IMG/VR virus record: IMGVR_UViG_3300007513_000015
Span: 1-64,000 of that record
Strand: one strand, 5' to 3'
Length of the DNA: 64,000 bases
From: a virus
Shown here: in pieces, positions 13,298 through 22,401 of the stretch
Layout of the letters: the number at the start of each line of letters is the position of its first letter
Position numbering within the stretch: the stretch's first letter is position 1
Translations under genes and position numbers: made by a program
Notes under the pieces: model-generated
Database searches by the model: none
Seen by the model: only the letters and a program-made list of their open reading frames with translations
Told to the model about the DNA's origin: nothing

Positions 13298-16200
13298 TTA
13301 TCTATTCATTCCCGCAGGTAATGCTGGTGCGTGTGCTGTTGATGTTGGAGCAACATATGTATTATTTGTTATATGCGTATTGCCTGAATTTGCAACAACA
13401 CCACCACTAGAATTATCGGAACTATTCATAACAGGATGTGGTTTGAGTTGACTGTTTAATGTTTCTAATATACCAGCCTGATTTGCATCATCATACTTCG
13501 CACCAACTCTCCAAGCATCCTCAGAAGTATTAATTGTTTCTCTATTCCAACGAATTTTCGCATATGCGCTATTCTGCTCCCAGAAATCACCAAGTCCCTT
13601 CATAGGACCTTCTTTATCTTGAAGATGGTATGGAAGTGTTAGGAATGCCGCCCATGGAATTTGTCCGATGGCGGCAATTTTATCTAAGAAATCAGGAGCC
13701 TCTTTCGGAAGTTGGTCAAAGGTACCCCAACCAACTTTAGTCATTGAAGCCCCTTTCGCTTCACCAAATGCCGTATCTCCTTTTCTTCCAGTTAAATAAT
13801 CTCTCAACAATTGTTCGTCCATTGGAGCATAATCTTTGATGATACTTGGCGGTTTACCATTATCACCAGGCCAAATATGCTTTCTAAAGAATGCGCTTAT
13901 ACCAGACCAGATTGGATCATCCCAAGAAGATGATTCAATGCCACCATAATCACTCATAGCAGGTGCAACAGCGGCCGCGTTCATTCCTTTCTTATTTTGA
14001 GTTATGAATTGATGTTTTTTCTGCGCGGCTTCTAACGCTTTTTTACCTAAATCAGTTGCCTTATTTTGAAGTTTTATAAGTTCAGGATGAGCATCGATAT
14101 CAGCTTTTAGTCCACCGCCCTCCTTAACTCTATCAAGTGAGGATTGCATTGACTCTCTTGTTCCAGGATTATCTCTAAAATACTGTTCACGTTCAAATTC
14201 ACTCTTTCTCTCATACCATCTAACATTTTTTCTATCTTCGCCCAATAACCTTCTATAATCAGAATATTCTTTTTGCGCTTTAGAACTTTTACCAGTTGCA
14301 CCAGCAACATCATCACTAAGTTTCTTTAACATCTTCAACAAGAATTTATCAGTTACTCCCGCCTCTGCACTACCAGAACCAGTCATAAATGTGAACATTT
14401 CGCCTAATGTTTTCTCAAGATGAATATCGTGTGTGAAGATAGAACCTCTTTCTAAACCAGCTTTCGCAAAATCATCTTGTAATTTAATATCAGGAGTTAA
14501 TGCATCAAATTCTTCTGATGTTAACCATTCGCCTTTATTGGTTTGATATTTTATAGACTCACCGAATCCCATAAATCCAGATTCATACTTAATTCCCACA
14601 CCATTCATTTTAGCATCAAGAAGATTGGTGATTGTTTCTCTGTCACCTTTGTCCCAAGCCTGATGTTGTAACAGTGCATCTAAATGTTCTGGAGATAATT
14701 TTGAAAGTGCTTGTAAATTTTCAATATCACCAACACCCCAACCAACATCTACAGCGCCATATATGTTTTCTGCTTCATCGTGTAATTGTCTTCCATATTT
14801 TGGACCAGCTTTATTGAGAAGATCAGTTTTATATTCCCTCTTCTTGGGGCCAGCACCAAGCCCCGTAGCAATTATTCCTGTTTCCCATTGATTACTGTTA
14901 TCAAATATATCTGATTGGCTGTCCATATACTCATCAAGCGCAACTTCAAAATCACTTGTGCCTGGAGTATCAGGTGTAATAGCATCACCTAACCATAGAA
15001 GTCCTTTTAAACCATCGTGAAGTGTATTAAGGGCAGCCTCACCGTATCCTTGACCTTGTCTGATTGAAGCCATATAATCAGCAACCATCAACACTTTGGC
15101 CGCCTTATTAGCAACATCAAGTGTTTTGTATGCTCCAGCCTTAAATCCGCCTGGACCCACTGTTTTAAATCGTTTAGGAACTTTTCCTTCTCCCAACTGC
15201 TGAATCTCTTTAGGTGTTAAATTCAACTTCAACTTTTTGGCTAGATCCTTAGGAATTTGTCCTCTTTCTAATGCGTTTAAATGTGAACGTGATAATGCAG
15301 GCCCACCTGACGTACGGCCATTCTTAATCAACTCCATTAATTTGCCTTCATTTATTTCCATTGGAAGAAGCTGACCAGGCTTAAAGGTCTTTGTTATTCC
15401 AGCAGAGTTAGTATATGTGAATGGTGATGCCCCCTTAGGAACTCTAAGTTGAGAATTATATGGGCCAGTTCCTTTAATACCGCCTTTGGGTGTAAGTCCC
15501 TCTTGCCAAGGAGAAGCAGTTGGTTTTGGAGAAGTTGGTTTTGGAGAAGCAGTTGATTTTGTGTTCTGATGTTTTTTCCAATATGTTTTGCCCGCTTTAT
15601 ATGCGCCCCATCCTAATGCACCTTCAAGAATAGGTAAATCTTTAAGAAAATCAGGAGGAAAGAGGTCAAACATTCCATTTTTACTTCTATCTTTTGCTAA
15701 TTTTTGGAGTGCCGCTGACGGATCAGTTCGTTTTCCGCTCATAGCATCTCTTCTAGCCTCTTGCTCTAATCTCCAGCGCCTCCTATCTCTTTCATCTCCC
15801 TTCTTTTCAAGGTCATATAAATCTTCTAATATTTCACAACATTGGCCAAACAATCCACCAGAATTATTATAATCAAGAAATTGAGATGTTGGAGAGGACT
15901 CATTAGGATCAAGTACTGCATATCCATCTTGCCCAAGATTATTCTTTGTGATACGTCCTACATTTCTTAATTCCGTTTCTATTTGACTGAATGTTTTCCC
16001 TAACTCACTATTCTTTCCTCCATTCAGAATGTTTTTATACATTTCTGTTTGAAATTGGTGTTGTGAAGTGATCTTTTCATCAGCAAACTTCTTATTGTTC
16101 TTTTCTGCTAGTGATATTCTAGCATCAAAATCAGCTTGAATTGCGGCTTCTCTTTGTAGACCAAAGTTTCTTTCTCTTCCTAATCGTGAAATTCTTTCTT

Positions 16201-16756
16201 TCTGTTGTGCAATAGAATCGCCCTTCAAAAACGAATGGAGCCTAACAATTTCAGTAGATACAGCGTTAATCGCAACATAGTTTTGGGATGACATATGAAG
16301 CATCCCCTGCATCATCTGATTTCCCGCTGTCAGAGATCGCATTTGTTCCACGTTCGATCCTATTAAGGAGCCTAAACTAGCAATATTCGCTAATGCGTTT
16401 TTAGCGTCTTGTTTATTACTTAATATTCTGGCTTTTTGAGCATCTTCGTGTTGTTGTTCCTGTTGTGTCAACATCTTTTCCGAAGTATCAGCAACAGAAG
16501 CCGTGTTTTTATGTGTTTCTTTGTCCCTTTTTTCTTCTTGAGTAGATACAGAGACCGTATTAACAAGTTTTCTCAACATATCTTTATTTTCTTTAAGATA
16601 TTTTCTTGCTTCGTCCTTTTCTTTCTTGGACTCTTGTTTTTCTTTTTGTTTTTTTGCCCGTTCAGTTACACTAAAGGTTTTTATCAAAGCCTCTAGACCA
16701 GTAGAGGCTCCAGCTGTTGCCGCTGTTAATTTCGCTATTGTCTCAGGTGTCTGCAT
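13298..16756 (-). CDS. Tail tape measure protein
   Basis: This 1152-residue protein follows the gp26-type chaperone and its -1 extension, the standard position of a tape measure. The first 260 residues are highly charged and coiled-coil-like (runs such as KKQKEKQESKKEKDEARKYL). A Thr/Pro/Lys linker with repeated SPKPT units lies near 400-415, and the C-terminal half is Gly/Ala-rich with short hydrophobic helices. It is about twice the length of T4 gp29 (590 aa), its likely functional equivalent. No lysozyme or peptidase motif was recognised. The assignment rests on context, length and composition. Confidence 0.72.
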   Translation of the reverse strand: MQTPETIAKLTAATAGASTGLEALIKTFSVTERAKKQKEKQESKKEKDEARKYLKENKDMLRKLVNTVSVSTQEEKRDKETHKNTASVADTSEKMLTQQEQQHEDAQKARILSNKQDAKNALANIASLGSLIGSNVEQMRSLTAGNQMMQGMLHMSSQNYVAINAVSTEIVRLHSFLKGDSIAQQKERISRLGRERNFGLQREAAIQADFDARISLAEKNNKKFADEKITSQHQFQTEMYKNILNGGKNSELGKTFSQIETELRNVGRITKNNLGQDGYAVLDPNESSPTSQFLDYNNSGGLFGQCCEILEDLYDLEKKGDERDRRRWRLEQEARRDAMSGKRTDPSAALQKLAKDRSKNGMFDLFPPDFLKDLPILEGALGWGAYKAGKTYWKKHQNTKSTASPKPTSPKPTASPWQEGLTPKGGIKGTGPYNSQLRVPKGASPFTYTNSAGITKTFKPGQLLPMEINEGKLMELIKNGRTSGGPALSRSHLNALERGQIPKDLAKKLKLNLTPKEIQQLGEGKVPKRFKTVGPGGFKAGAYKTLDVANKAAKVLMVADYMASIRQGQGYGEAALNTLHDGLKGLLWLGDAITPDTPGTSDFEVALDEYMDSQSDIFDNSNQWETGIIATGLGAGPKKREYKTDLLNKAGPKYGRQLHDEAENIYGAVDVGWGVGDIENLQALSKLSPEHLDALLQHQAWDKGDRETITNLLDAKMNGVGIKYESGFMGFGESIKYQTNKGEWLTSEEFDALTPDIKLQDDFAKAGLERGSIFTHDIHLEKTLGEMFTFMTGSGSAEAGVTDKFLLKMLKKLSDDVAGATGKSSKAQKEYSDYRRLLGEDRKNVRWYERKSEFEREQYFRDNPGTRESMQSSLDRVKEGGGLKADIDAHPELIKLQNKATDLGKKALEAAQKKHQFITQNKKGMNAAAVAPAMSDYGGIESSSWDDPIWSGISAFFRKHIWPGDNGKPPSIIKDYAPMDEQLLRDYLTGRKGDTAFGEAKGASMTKVGWGTFDQLPKEAPDFLDKIAAIGQIPWAAFLTLPYHLQDKEGPMKGLGDFWEQNSAYAKIRWNRETINTSEDAWRVGAKYDDANQAGILETLNSQLKPHPVMNSSDNSSGGVVANSGNTHITNNTYVAPTSTAHAPALPAGMNR

Positions 16757-16765
16757 AGTTTTATC

Positions 16766-16948
16766 CTATTTCATAGATTGCTGTCTATCTCGTTCTTCTT
16801 CGAGGTGTTGCCTCAATAAATCAACATATATTTCTCTTTCATAAGGAATCATATTTTCAAGGTCGGACAAACTATAATTATGATGTTGCATAAGTTGAAA
16901 ATTAGTCTTGTAATGATTTACAAGATTATCATAACTTATGCTAAGCCG
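16766..16948 (-). CDS. -1 frameshift extension of gp26 (tail assembly chaperone C-terminal domain)
   Basis: An open frame in -1 phase to gp26 continues without a stop from the slippery site for 60 codons, ending nine bases before the tape measure ATG. It encodes YDNLVNHYKTNFQLMQHH, then YSLSDLENMIPYEREIYV, then a charged helix. The coherent segment begins upstream of its only internal ATG (in QLMQHH), which has no ribosome binding site, so production as a gp26 fusion of about 305 residues is more likely than independent translation. The order chaperone, frameshifted chaperone, tape measure matches lambda G/GT/H. In T4 a separate hub-assembly protein, gp51, may be the counterpart. Confidence 0.72.
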   Translation of the reverse strand, partial: RLSISYDNLVNHYKTNFQLMQHHNYSLSDLENMIPYEREIYVDLLRQHLEEERDRQQSMK

Positions 16949-17682
16949 AAAAAAGCATCTAATCCTGCTAAAGTAACATCTTCCTTATATCCACATTTAG
17001 AACACTTATATTCAAAGGTGTGTTCTAATCTTGGTACAGAAGCAAAGAACTCTTTAATTTTATCAAATACTTCTTCTGTTAATGTCTCAACAAACTTCAT
17101 CATTTCTGCTTTTGGCGTTTCTGATGATTTATATATTTGGTCATTATCGAAAATATAATCAATTGAATCAACTATAATCTTAAACATTTTTTCAACATCA
17201 TCATTCTCTTTGTCGTGATATTTTAATTCTTCGGTGCTGATGTATTTCATCTGAATTCCAACAGAATCATTAATCATAATCTTTGATTTATCTTCCTTTG
17301 GAAACTTAATTTTAACATCATTCAAATTAATTATAACCTCATTTGATTCACCACACGTTTCTCCGTCAACAACATTTTGACAGTTGAATGAAGGTTTTAA
17401 AACTTCCCCTCGGCTCTTTGTTCTAATATTCAAAAATAGATAGTCAACATCAAATGTTGGTAACTTATTTCCATCCACTTTTCCTTCTGTACAGTTACCA
17501 ATAATCTTGATAATAGTATCCCGTACAATTCCCTCAAATTCATTTTCCTCTTTATCTTTCGCTCCTTCCATTGCTGTTAAAAGTATCTTCTCCTCTTTAA
17601 CTAAAAATGGTCTATATTCTACAATCTCTTTAGTTGATGGAACTTCAATTTTATAAACAGGTGTTTCAATTTTTGGTAACAT
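16936..17682 (-). CDS. 26: Baseplate hub assembly protein gp26 / tape measure chaperone
   Basis: The 248-residue protein matches the T4 gp26-type baseplate hub family. It begins LPKIETPVYKIEVPSTKE, has a mixed alpha/beta centre with one Cys pair (NCQNVVDGETCG), and ends with a zinc-ribbon-like KCSKCG near residue 230 before DAFFGLA. It is expected to assist hub and tape measure assembly in the cytoplasm. The last codons contain a T-TTT-TTC heptamer that would allow -1 frameshifting into the next frame. It lies between gp54 and the tape measure in the minus-strand operon. Confidence 0.78.
   Translation of the reverse strand: MLPKIETPVYKIEVPSTKEIVEYRPFLVKEEKILLTAMEGAKDKEENEFEGIVRDTIIKIIGNCTEGKVDGNKLPTFDVDYLFLNIRTKSRGEVLKPSFNCQNVVDGETCGESNEVIINLNDVKIKFPKEDKSKIMINDSVGIQMKYISTEELKYHDKENDDVEKMFKIIVDSIDYIFDNDQIYKSSETPKAEMMKFVETLTEEVFDKIKEFFASVPRLEHTFEYKCSKCGYKEDVTLAGLDAFFGLA
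16948..16954 (-). promoter_or_regulatory. Putative -1 ribosomal slippery heptamer (T-TTT-TTC)
   Basis: On the minus strand the gp26 codons GCT TTT TTC present T-TTT-TTC, an exact X-XXY-YYZ heptamer, 12 bases before the gp26 stop codon. Both tRNAs can re-pair after slipping. The new frame is open for 60 codons. Confidence 0.7.
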
Positions 17683-17702
17683 AATATTTTCATCCTATAT
17701 TG

Positions 17703-18416
17703 TTAATGATTAAATCTATTTGGTTTGTGGTCACCATCGTTCCAAGGATCCATTGTGTCAGTAACTTTACCGTCGCTGCCTCCACCTTGAACCCCCTTGG
17801 CCGCCCAGAATTCCTGTGGTTCTGGTTGTTGATGTTCCCAATCTCTAAATGTAAATGTGACAGTAAATTGAGCGATATCCCCGTCACCCCATTGCATATC
17901 TATCGCACCAATATTTGTTGGATATGCTTCTTTTAAAGTAATTTTTGAAGTTTCTGCGCCTTGCCTATCAAGAGTGTTTATGTATATTGAAGAAATATAA
18001 TCATCATAATACATCATTGAATAGTGATTAGTTGTACTTGTACCATTTCCTCTTCCCCATTGATCCCACCCTACAGTACCGTGCTTATTGTATATTGCAG
18101 ACATCCACCCTTCAAAAAATTTATGTTCACTATAATCTTGACTACACATAATGGTACAAGTTACCTGATCACTGATAACATCATTAGCTACTTTGAATAT
18201 TGCTCCATAGCGTTTAACATCAATTGTTCCTAATGCTTTCTGTGGAATCTGTATATTTTTGATCATAAAAGACAATTCTGGTTCTAAAACTGTATTTCCA
18301 CCATTATACCACTTATAATCAACAAGTTTTGGTGGCTTCGTTACGACCGCTCTAAATAGATTAGTTCTTGCTAAATCTCCTTTTCTAATAATAGCACCGA
18401 ATTGACTTACATTCAT
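17703..18416 (-). CDS. 54: Baseplate tail-tube initiator gp54
   Basis: The start at 18416 is chosen over an upstream in-frame ATG at 18452 because GGAG lies eight bases before it and it closely follows the gp2 stop. The 237-residue product has the tail-tube-like fold pattern near its end (LKEAYPTNIGAIDMQWGDG, then IAQFTVTFTFRDW), shared by gp19 and gp54. Length and location with gp48 on the adjacent operon suggest gp54, which caps the baseplate hub and starts tube polymerisation. T4 gp54 is longer (320 aa). A tail tube (gp19) role is the main alternative. Confidence 0.68.
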   Translation of the reverse strand: MNVSQFGAIIRKGDLARTNLFRAVVTKPPKLVDYKWYNGGNTVLEPELSFMIKNIQIPQKALGTIDVKRYGAIFKVANDVISDQVTCTIMCSQDYSEHKFFEGWMSAIYNKHGTVGWDQWGRGNGTSTTNHYSMMYYDDYISSIYINTLDRQGAETSKITLKEAYPTNIGAIDMQWGDGDIAQFTVTFTFRDWEHQQPEPQEFWAAKGVQGGGSDGKVTDTMDPWNDGDHKPNRFNH

Positions 18417-18417
18417 T

Positions 18418-19089
18418 TTACTTTCTCCAAACTGCTTTAGCAGATTCTCCAACGAATTTTTGATAAGGCAGATAAATTACATTTTCCCACTCGCTAGGTG
18501 GAGCCTCCAGTAATGTAGTTCTTACGTGAGGATATAAATATTTATGTATCATCTTGTCTGCTCCCCGTATATTTCGTATTGCATTCCAAGTGATATTGAA
18601 TCTCGCTTTTCTAGTGAATGTTTCAGGATCCCCTTTTTGTGTAGCATACTTCATTACTTTTGTCAAGAACTTTTCACGTTCAATAGGTGACAGATAATGA
18701 AAATTTAATCCTAAGAATCCATCTTTATATACATCTATAACAATAATTAATGGAAATCTATCCCAGTAAGGAAGTGTTTTCTTATGCTTGGCATCATATC
18801 CAAATGTATACATCTTTCCTGGCATTAGTTTTGTCTTAATTCTAAATCCTTTTGCAGACTCGCCAACTTTCTTCTTGAACCAGGCGGCAGACTTCTTAGC
18901 CTTTGTTCTTTTTGAAAGAGTCCTTGATGACAGTGCTTTCTGAGTCAATTCTTGACCAATAACACGTTTCGCCATACGAGAAGTCTTGCCTGATTTGGCA
19001 ATCATTCCCCATTGAGCACCAAGCCAACGATAGCGATTACCATCACTCGCCTTTGCTTCTGTACCTCGTTCTATCGCTACCTTTGTCAT
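18418..19089 (-). CDS. 2: Putative DNA end protector protein gp2
   Basis: The 223-residue protein is basic (KRTKAKKSAAWFKKKV) and contains a characteristic block, PGKMYTFGYDAKHKKTLPYW followed by DRFPLIIVIDVYKDGFLGLNFHYL, which I associate with DNA end protector proteins of T4-like marine phages. gp2 of T4 sits at the ends of packaged DNA and protects it from RecBCD after injection. The gene lies two bases after gp4, its neighbour in T4-type gene order, which supports the call. It is shorter than T4 gp2 (274 aa). Confidence 0.6.
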   Translation of the reverse strand: MTKVAIERGTEAKASDGNRYRWLGAQWGMIAKSGKTSRMAKRVIGQELTQKALSSRTLSKRTKAKKSAAWFKKKVGESAKGFRIKTKLMPGKMYTFGYDAKHKKTLPYWDRFPLIIVIDVYKDGFLGLNFHYLSPIEREKFLTKVMKYATQKGDPETFTRKARFNITWNAIRNIRGADKMIHKYLYPHVRTTLLEAPPSEWENVIYLPYQKFVGESAKAVWRK

Positions 19090-19091
19090 CG

Positions 19092-19532
19092 TTATCTTAC
19101 CAAATGATCCTCAGTTAGTATCTTGAATTGCCACATTCTATCGTCACAGAATTCTTGAGCGGCTTCCCATTTTGCTTCATTTACTTTCCAAGTCTTTAAT
19201 TCTTTCAAATATCTATACTTACTCTTTGCGGTCTTTCCCATCTTCGGTGGCGCTGTTTGTGTTTTAGGTTTAACCTCAATCACAATATTCTTCACATTTC
19301 CTTCCGTGTCTTTCACTTTAATCCAGAAGTCAGTGAAATATCTATGTACACGACCATCAACAGGACTCACATAAGGAATTACTAATTCTTCACTATTCCA
19401 CTCAACTACATTGGGATTAGAATCAGCATACACCATAAATCGTCTTTCCCAAGATGAGCGATATACTACGTTATCCACATCACCAACGTATTTCTCACGA
19501 TTCGTAACTTTATACTTACCTTTATGTGCCAT
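19092..19532 (-). CDS. 4: Head completion protein gp4 (T4 gp50/gp4)
   Basis: The 146-residue protein matches T4 gp4 (150 aa) in length and in its blocks: a basic N-terminus, YRSSWERRFMVYADSNP (24-40), NVVEWNSEELVIPY, RYFTDFWIKVKD and IVIEVKPKTQTAPP. The S-W-E, D and E-x-K residues form a TnsA-like restriction-endonuclease fold active site. It acts in head completion after packaging. The minus-strand late -10 at 19539-19546 puts the transcription start almost exactly on its ATG, so it may be translated from a leaderless end. Confidence 0.88.
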   Translation of the reverse strand: MAHKGKYKVTNREKYVGDVDNVVYRSSWERRFMVYADSNPNVVEWNSEELVIPYVSPVDGRVHRYFTDFWIKVKDTEGNVKNIVIEVKPKTQTAPPKMGKTAKSKYRYLKELKTWKVNEAKWEAAQEFCDDRMWQFKILTEDHLVR

Positions 19533-19558
19533 CTCAAGTATTTATATAAATACTTGAG
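19533..19558. promoter_or_regulatory. Palindromic divergent late promoter
   Basis: A perfect 26-base palindrome contains TATAAATA on the plus strand (19545-19552) and on the minus strand (19539-19546), sharing two bases. One element would thus drive both the gp4 operon (minus) and the gp48 baseplate operon (plus). Confidence 0.8.
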
Positions 19559-19581
19559 AAACATATTTTGGAGCATTGATT

Positions 19582-20604
19582 ATGGGTAAAATAACCAAAA
19601 CAATTATTGGGGCAGGTGTAGGGGCAGGTGTAGGCGTAGGTGTAAGCGTTAGCTTAATGTACGCACTTGATACTATGGGCGTGCTTGATGATGTTATTGG
19701 AATGGGTGATGTATGGAAGAATCACACTCCCAAAACACTGAAATTTCCTTTAGAAGGGGAATCAGCAGGAAACTTTTGGACTATGATAACTTTTAATTCC
19801 TGGGTTCCAATTGAATCACCAGCTGATAAAGTGAAGAGCCAAAATAATTTTATAGCAAAGGATTTTATCGGAAAAGTAATGTTGCCTATGCCATTGACAT
19901 TAGGAACTCAATACAATCAATCTTTCAGCGATGCAGAAGGAATGATGAATAATAGAGGAGAATCAGGAACTGGAATAGCATCATCAATAGATAAATCTTC
20001 TAAAGGTGTTGGAATGGAAATTGCAAGTATGGTTGAAGCTGTAATTTCGCCTAACAATTCTTCAAAAATGTCAAAAGGCTCTATTCTCAATAATAAAATG
20101 GGAATGATATATGAAGGTCCCACCCTCAGAGGACACACCTTCAGTTGGAGAATGACTCCCAGAAACACAGAAGAACAAGCCGCTATTGAATCTATTGTTA
20201 ATTGGTTCAAGATTGCTTCCTCTCCGAAAACAGCAAGTGCTTTTGGTAATGTTGATGATGGTGAGGTTGCGAAACAAATTGAGGAAATGAATAAGCTGAG
20301 AGAAGCCGATGCACAATTGCCAATGCCAGCCGTGGGAGATGCAGAAAAATGGTTAAAAAATTATGTCGGAATTGGTAGATTATCAATACCTCCGACAATT
20401 TCAATTCAATTCTGGGATGGGGATAAGATTAACAGGCACTTATTTGAAGTGAAGGATTCATTTATTACTAATGTTGATGTTAATTATACACCAGCAGGAA
20501 ATTGGACTGCTTATGATAATGGTGCACCTATAGAAACGCAATTAACTATCACTTGTAAAGAAATTAGTGTTCTTACGTTTGATGATATGAAAAAAGGATA
20601 TTAA
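19582..20604 (+). CDS. 48: Baseplate tail-tube cap gp48
   Basis: The ATG at 19582 is chosen over a TTG at 19576 because GGAG lies nine bases upstream. The 340-residue protein (T4 gp48: 364 aa) starts with a Gly/Val-rich hydrophobic stretch (GAGVGAGVGVGVSVSLMYAL, residues 10-29) and has conserved-looking blocks: GHTFSWRMTPRNTEEQAAIE near 191-210 and IPPTISIQFWDG near 266-277. gp48 caps the hub and with gp54 begins the tail tube. It is the first gene of the plus-strand baseplate operon after the divergent late promoter. Confidence 0.82.
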   Translation: MGKITKTIIGAGVGAGVGVGVSVSLMYALDTMGVLDDVIGMGDVWKNHTPKTLKFPLEGESAGNFWTMITFNSWVPIESPADKVKSQNNFIAKDFIGKVMLPMPLTLGTQYNQSFSDAEGMMNNRGESGTGIASSIDKSSKGVGMEIASMVEAVISPNNSSKMSKGSILNNKMGMIYEGPTLRGHTFSWRMTPRNTEEQAAIESIVNWFKIASSPKTASAFGNVDDGEVAKQIEEMNKLREADAQLPMPAVGDAEKWLKNYVGIGRLSIPPTISIQFWDGDKINRHLFEVKDSFITNVDVNYTPAGNWTAYDNGAPIETQLTITCKEISVLTFDDMKKGY

Positions 20605-20606
20605 TT

Positions 20607-21113
20607 ATGGCTAAGTATTCATCAATGTTACCCGAATTAGAATATAATGGTGCATCTATAAAAGATATAACACATAGAATTGCATTATTAGACTATGTTT
20701 CAGAATATAGTTTTATGTTCTATAAACAAAAAATCGAAAATGAAATGACACCTGAGAAATTGTCATTGGCTTTATATAATAATCAAGATTATTGGTGGAT
20801 TATTTGTGCAATCAATAACATCATTGATCCATTTTATGATTGGATTATGCTTGAAACTGAAGTTTATGCATATGCTGAAAAACTTTATGATAATATCAAT
20901 GATATTCATCATTGGGAAGATAATGAATACAATCAATTTGATGAAGATAGTCCTGAAAATGATAGAGTTCCTATTACCAATATCGAATGGGAAATCCATA
21001 AAAATGAATTAAAACGGAGTGTACGTATAGTCAAAATGGAATATATTAGTAAAATAGAGAAAGAATTTAAAATGCATATGAAGAAAATACCAAAACAGAA
21101 ACAGGAAGAATAA
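20607..21113 (+). CDS. 53: Baseplate wedge protein gp53
   Basis: The 168-residue product carries the gp53 signature: LSLALYNNQDYWWIICAINN followed by IIDPFYDW (about 50-77), matching T4 gp53's block of the form LYGNERYDWLILL-ANDIVNPFYDW. The C-terminus is a charged helix. gp53 joins wedges to the hub in baseplate assembly. It starts two bases after gp48 and its stop directly abuts the gp27-like ATG. Confidence 0.85.
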   Translation: MAKYSSMLPELEYNGASIKDITHRIALLDYVSEYSFMFYKQKIENEMTPEKLSLALYNNQDYWWIICAINNIIDPFYDWIMLETEVYAYAEKLYDNINDIHHWEDNEYNQFDEDSPENDRVPITNIEWEIHKNELKRSVRIVKMEYISKIEKEFKMHMKKIPKQKQEE

Positions 21114-22397
21114 ATGGCTCTAAATCTAAATGCCGCCGGATTATCTGAATGGGACATTATATTTGTCAATCAGTTTGGTGATGAATCAGAAATGTCAGGA
21201 ATTGTGGAACAAGTTTCTATTTTTGAAAGTATCTACAATAACTGTATTATTGGTAACATCAAAGTCAAAGATGGTACTGGTTTTGTTGAGGCGAATGGTA
21301 TTATTGGTTCAGGAAAGGAGATGATTAAAATTGAAATCATTACTCCCTCCCTTTCAGTGGACACAACAGCAAATTTTGAAAAGCAATTCGTTATTAATAG
21401 TATTACCAATGGTCAAAAAGAAAATGGATATATTATCTATGATGTGGGTGTAGTTTCTCCAACACTTATAAAGAATAATAATACTATTATCAGTAGGTCT
21501 TTTTCTGGAATGACTTCCTCTGAAATTGTAGAGTATGTTGCTGCCGATATAATGGAGTTTGGCGTTGATTATGAATGGGAACAGATGAAGGAGATTGAGG
21601 CAACAAAACACACTAAAAATATTGTTGTTCCTAATTGGAATCCATTCCAATTGATGAATTTTCTTGCTAAAAATAGTGTATCTCTGGACAATTATTCTAA
21701 TTATATGTTTTTTGAAAATAATGAGGGGTTTCAGTTTGTAACAATTGACACCCTAAAAAATAAAGAGCCAATGAGAGAATTGTTTTTGAAAAATAATCAC
21801 ATTACAGACTTTCATACTACTACATCTGGACGAGGTGTCATTGATGGATCTACTATGAAGGATTATAATGAAATACAGAGATTTGATTTATCCGAGGGAA
21901 CAATGAATGGATTATATAGTAATTCATTATTGACTCATAATTTAATTACGAAGAAACTTGACAAATACGAAGTTATTTACGATGGTATGATGGACACAAC
22001 TCTCGGTGAAGTTGGATTAAATGCTGGTAATTTATTTACATCAAATTCAGAGGCACATTCTGGATTTATGAGTAGTAACTATCTATATGATATTCACGAT
22101 AAGGGAGATAAAAATCATTATGGTGTATATGATATGAAAAAAGCGGAATTACGAAATAATATTATTTCGTTTGATATAGCAGGCGATTCAAACATTTATG
22201 CGGGTGATGTTCTGACTCTTCACATTCCTACTAATATTCATCAAGGAGAGGAAGCAGAGGATCAATATATGACTGGAGAATGGTTCGTATCAGCAATCCA
22301 TCATAAAATTAATAATACGGAATATATTATGACACTTGAATGTATGAAAGATGGTTTCTATTCTGATCCAAAAGTGACAATATCAGCGAGAGGTTAA
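21114..22397 (+). CDS. 27: Baseplate hub protein gp27-like
   Basis: The 427-residue protein has the length and order expected of gp27 (T4: 391 aa), the trimeric hub ring holding the gp5 spike. The N-terminus (SEWDIIFVNQFGDESEMSG, then QVSIFESIYNNCIIGNIKVKD) resembles the tube-like domains of hub proteins. The middle has WNPFQLMNFLAKN, and the C-terminus (IISFDIAGDSNIYAGDVLTL) is the second tube-like domain. It directly precedes gp5, the usual hub pair. No enzymatic motif is seen. Confidence 0.78.
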   Translation: MALNLNAAGLSEWDIIFVNQFGDESEMSGIVEQVSIFESIYNNCIIGNIKVKDGTGFVEANGIIGSGKEMIKIEIITPSLSVDTTANFEKQFVINSITNGQKENGYIIYDVGVVSPTLIKNNNTIISRSFSGMTSSEIVEYVAADIMEFGVDYEWEQMKEIEATKHTKNIVVPNWNPFQLMNFLAKNSVSLDNYSNYMFFENNEGFQFVTIDTLKNKEPMRELFLKNNHITDFHTTTSGRGVIDGSTMKDYNEIQRFDLSEGTMNGLYSNSLLTHNLITKKLDKYEVIYDGMMDTTLGEVGLNAGNLFTSNSEAHSGFMSSNYLYDIHDKGDKNHYGVYDMKKAELRNNIISFDIAGDSNIYAGDVLTLHIPTNIHQGEEAEDQYMTGEWFVSAIHHKINNTEYIMTLECMKDGFYSDPKVTISARG

Positions 22398-22401
22398 TAA
22401 T

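Noticed and set aside
13298-16756. Peptidase or lysozyme domain in the tape measure
   Set aside because: No catalytic motif could be recognised by eye; only coiled-coil, linker and Gly/Ala-rich segments were seen.
18533-18540. TATAAATA on the plus strand inside the minus-strand gp2 gene
   Set aside because: It would start antisense transcription with no gene downstream on that strand; likely chance.
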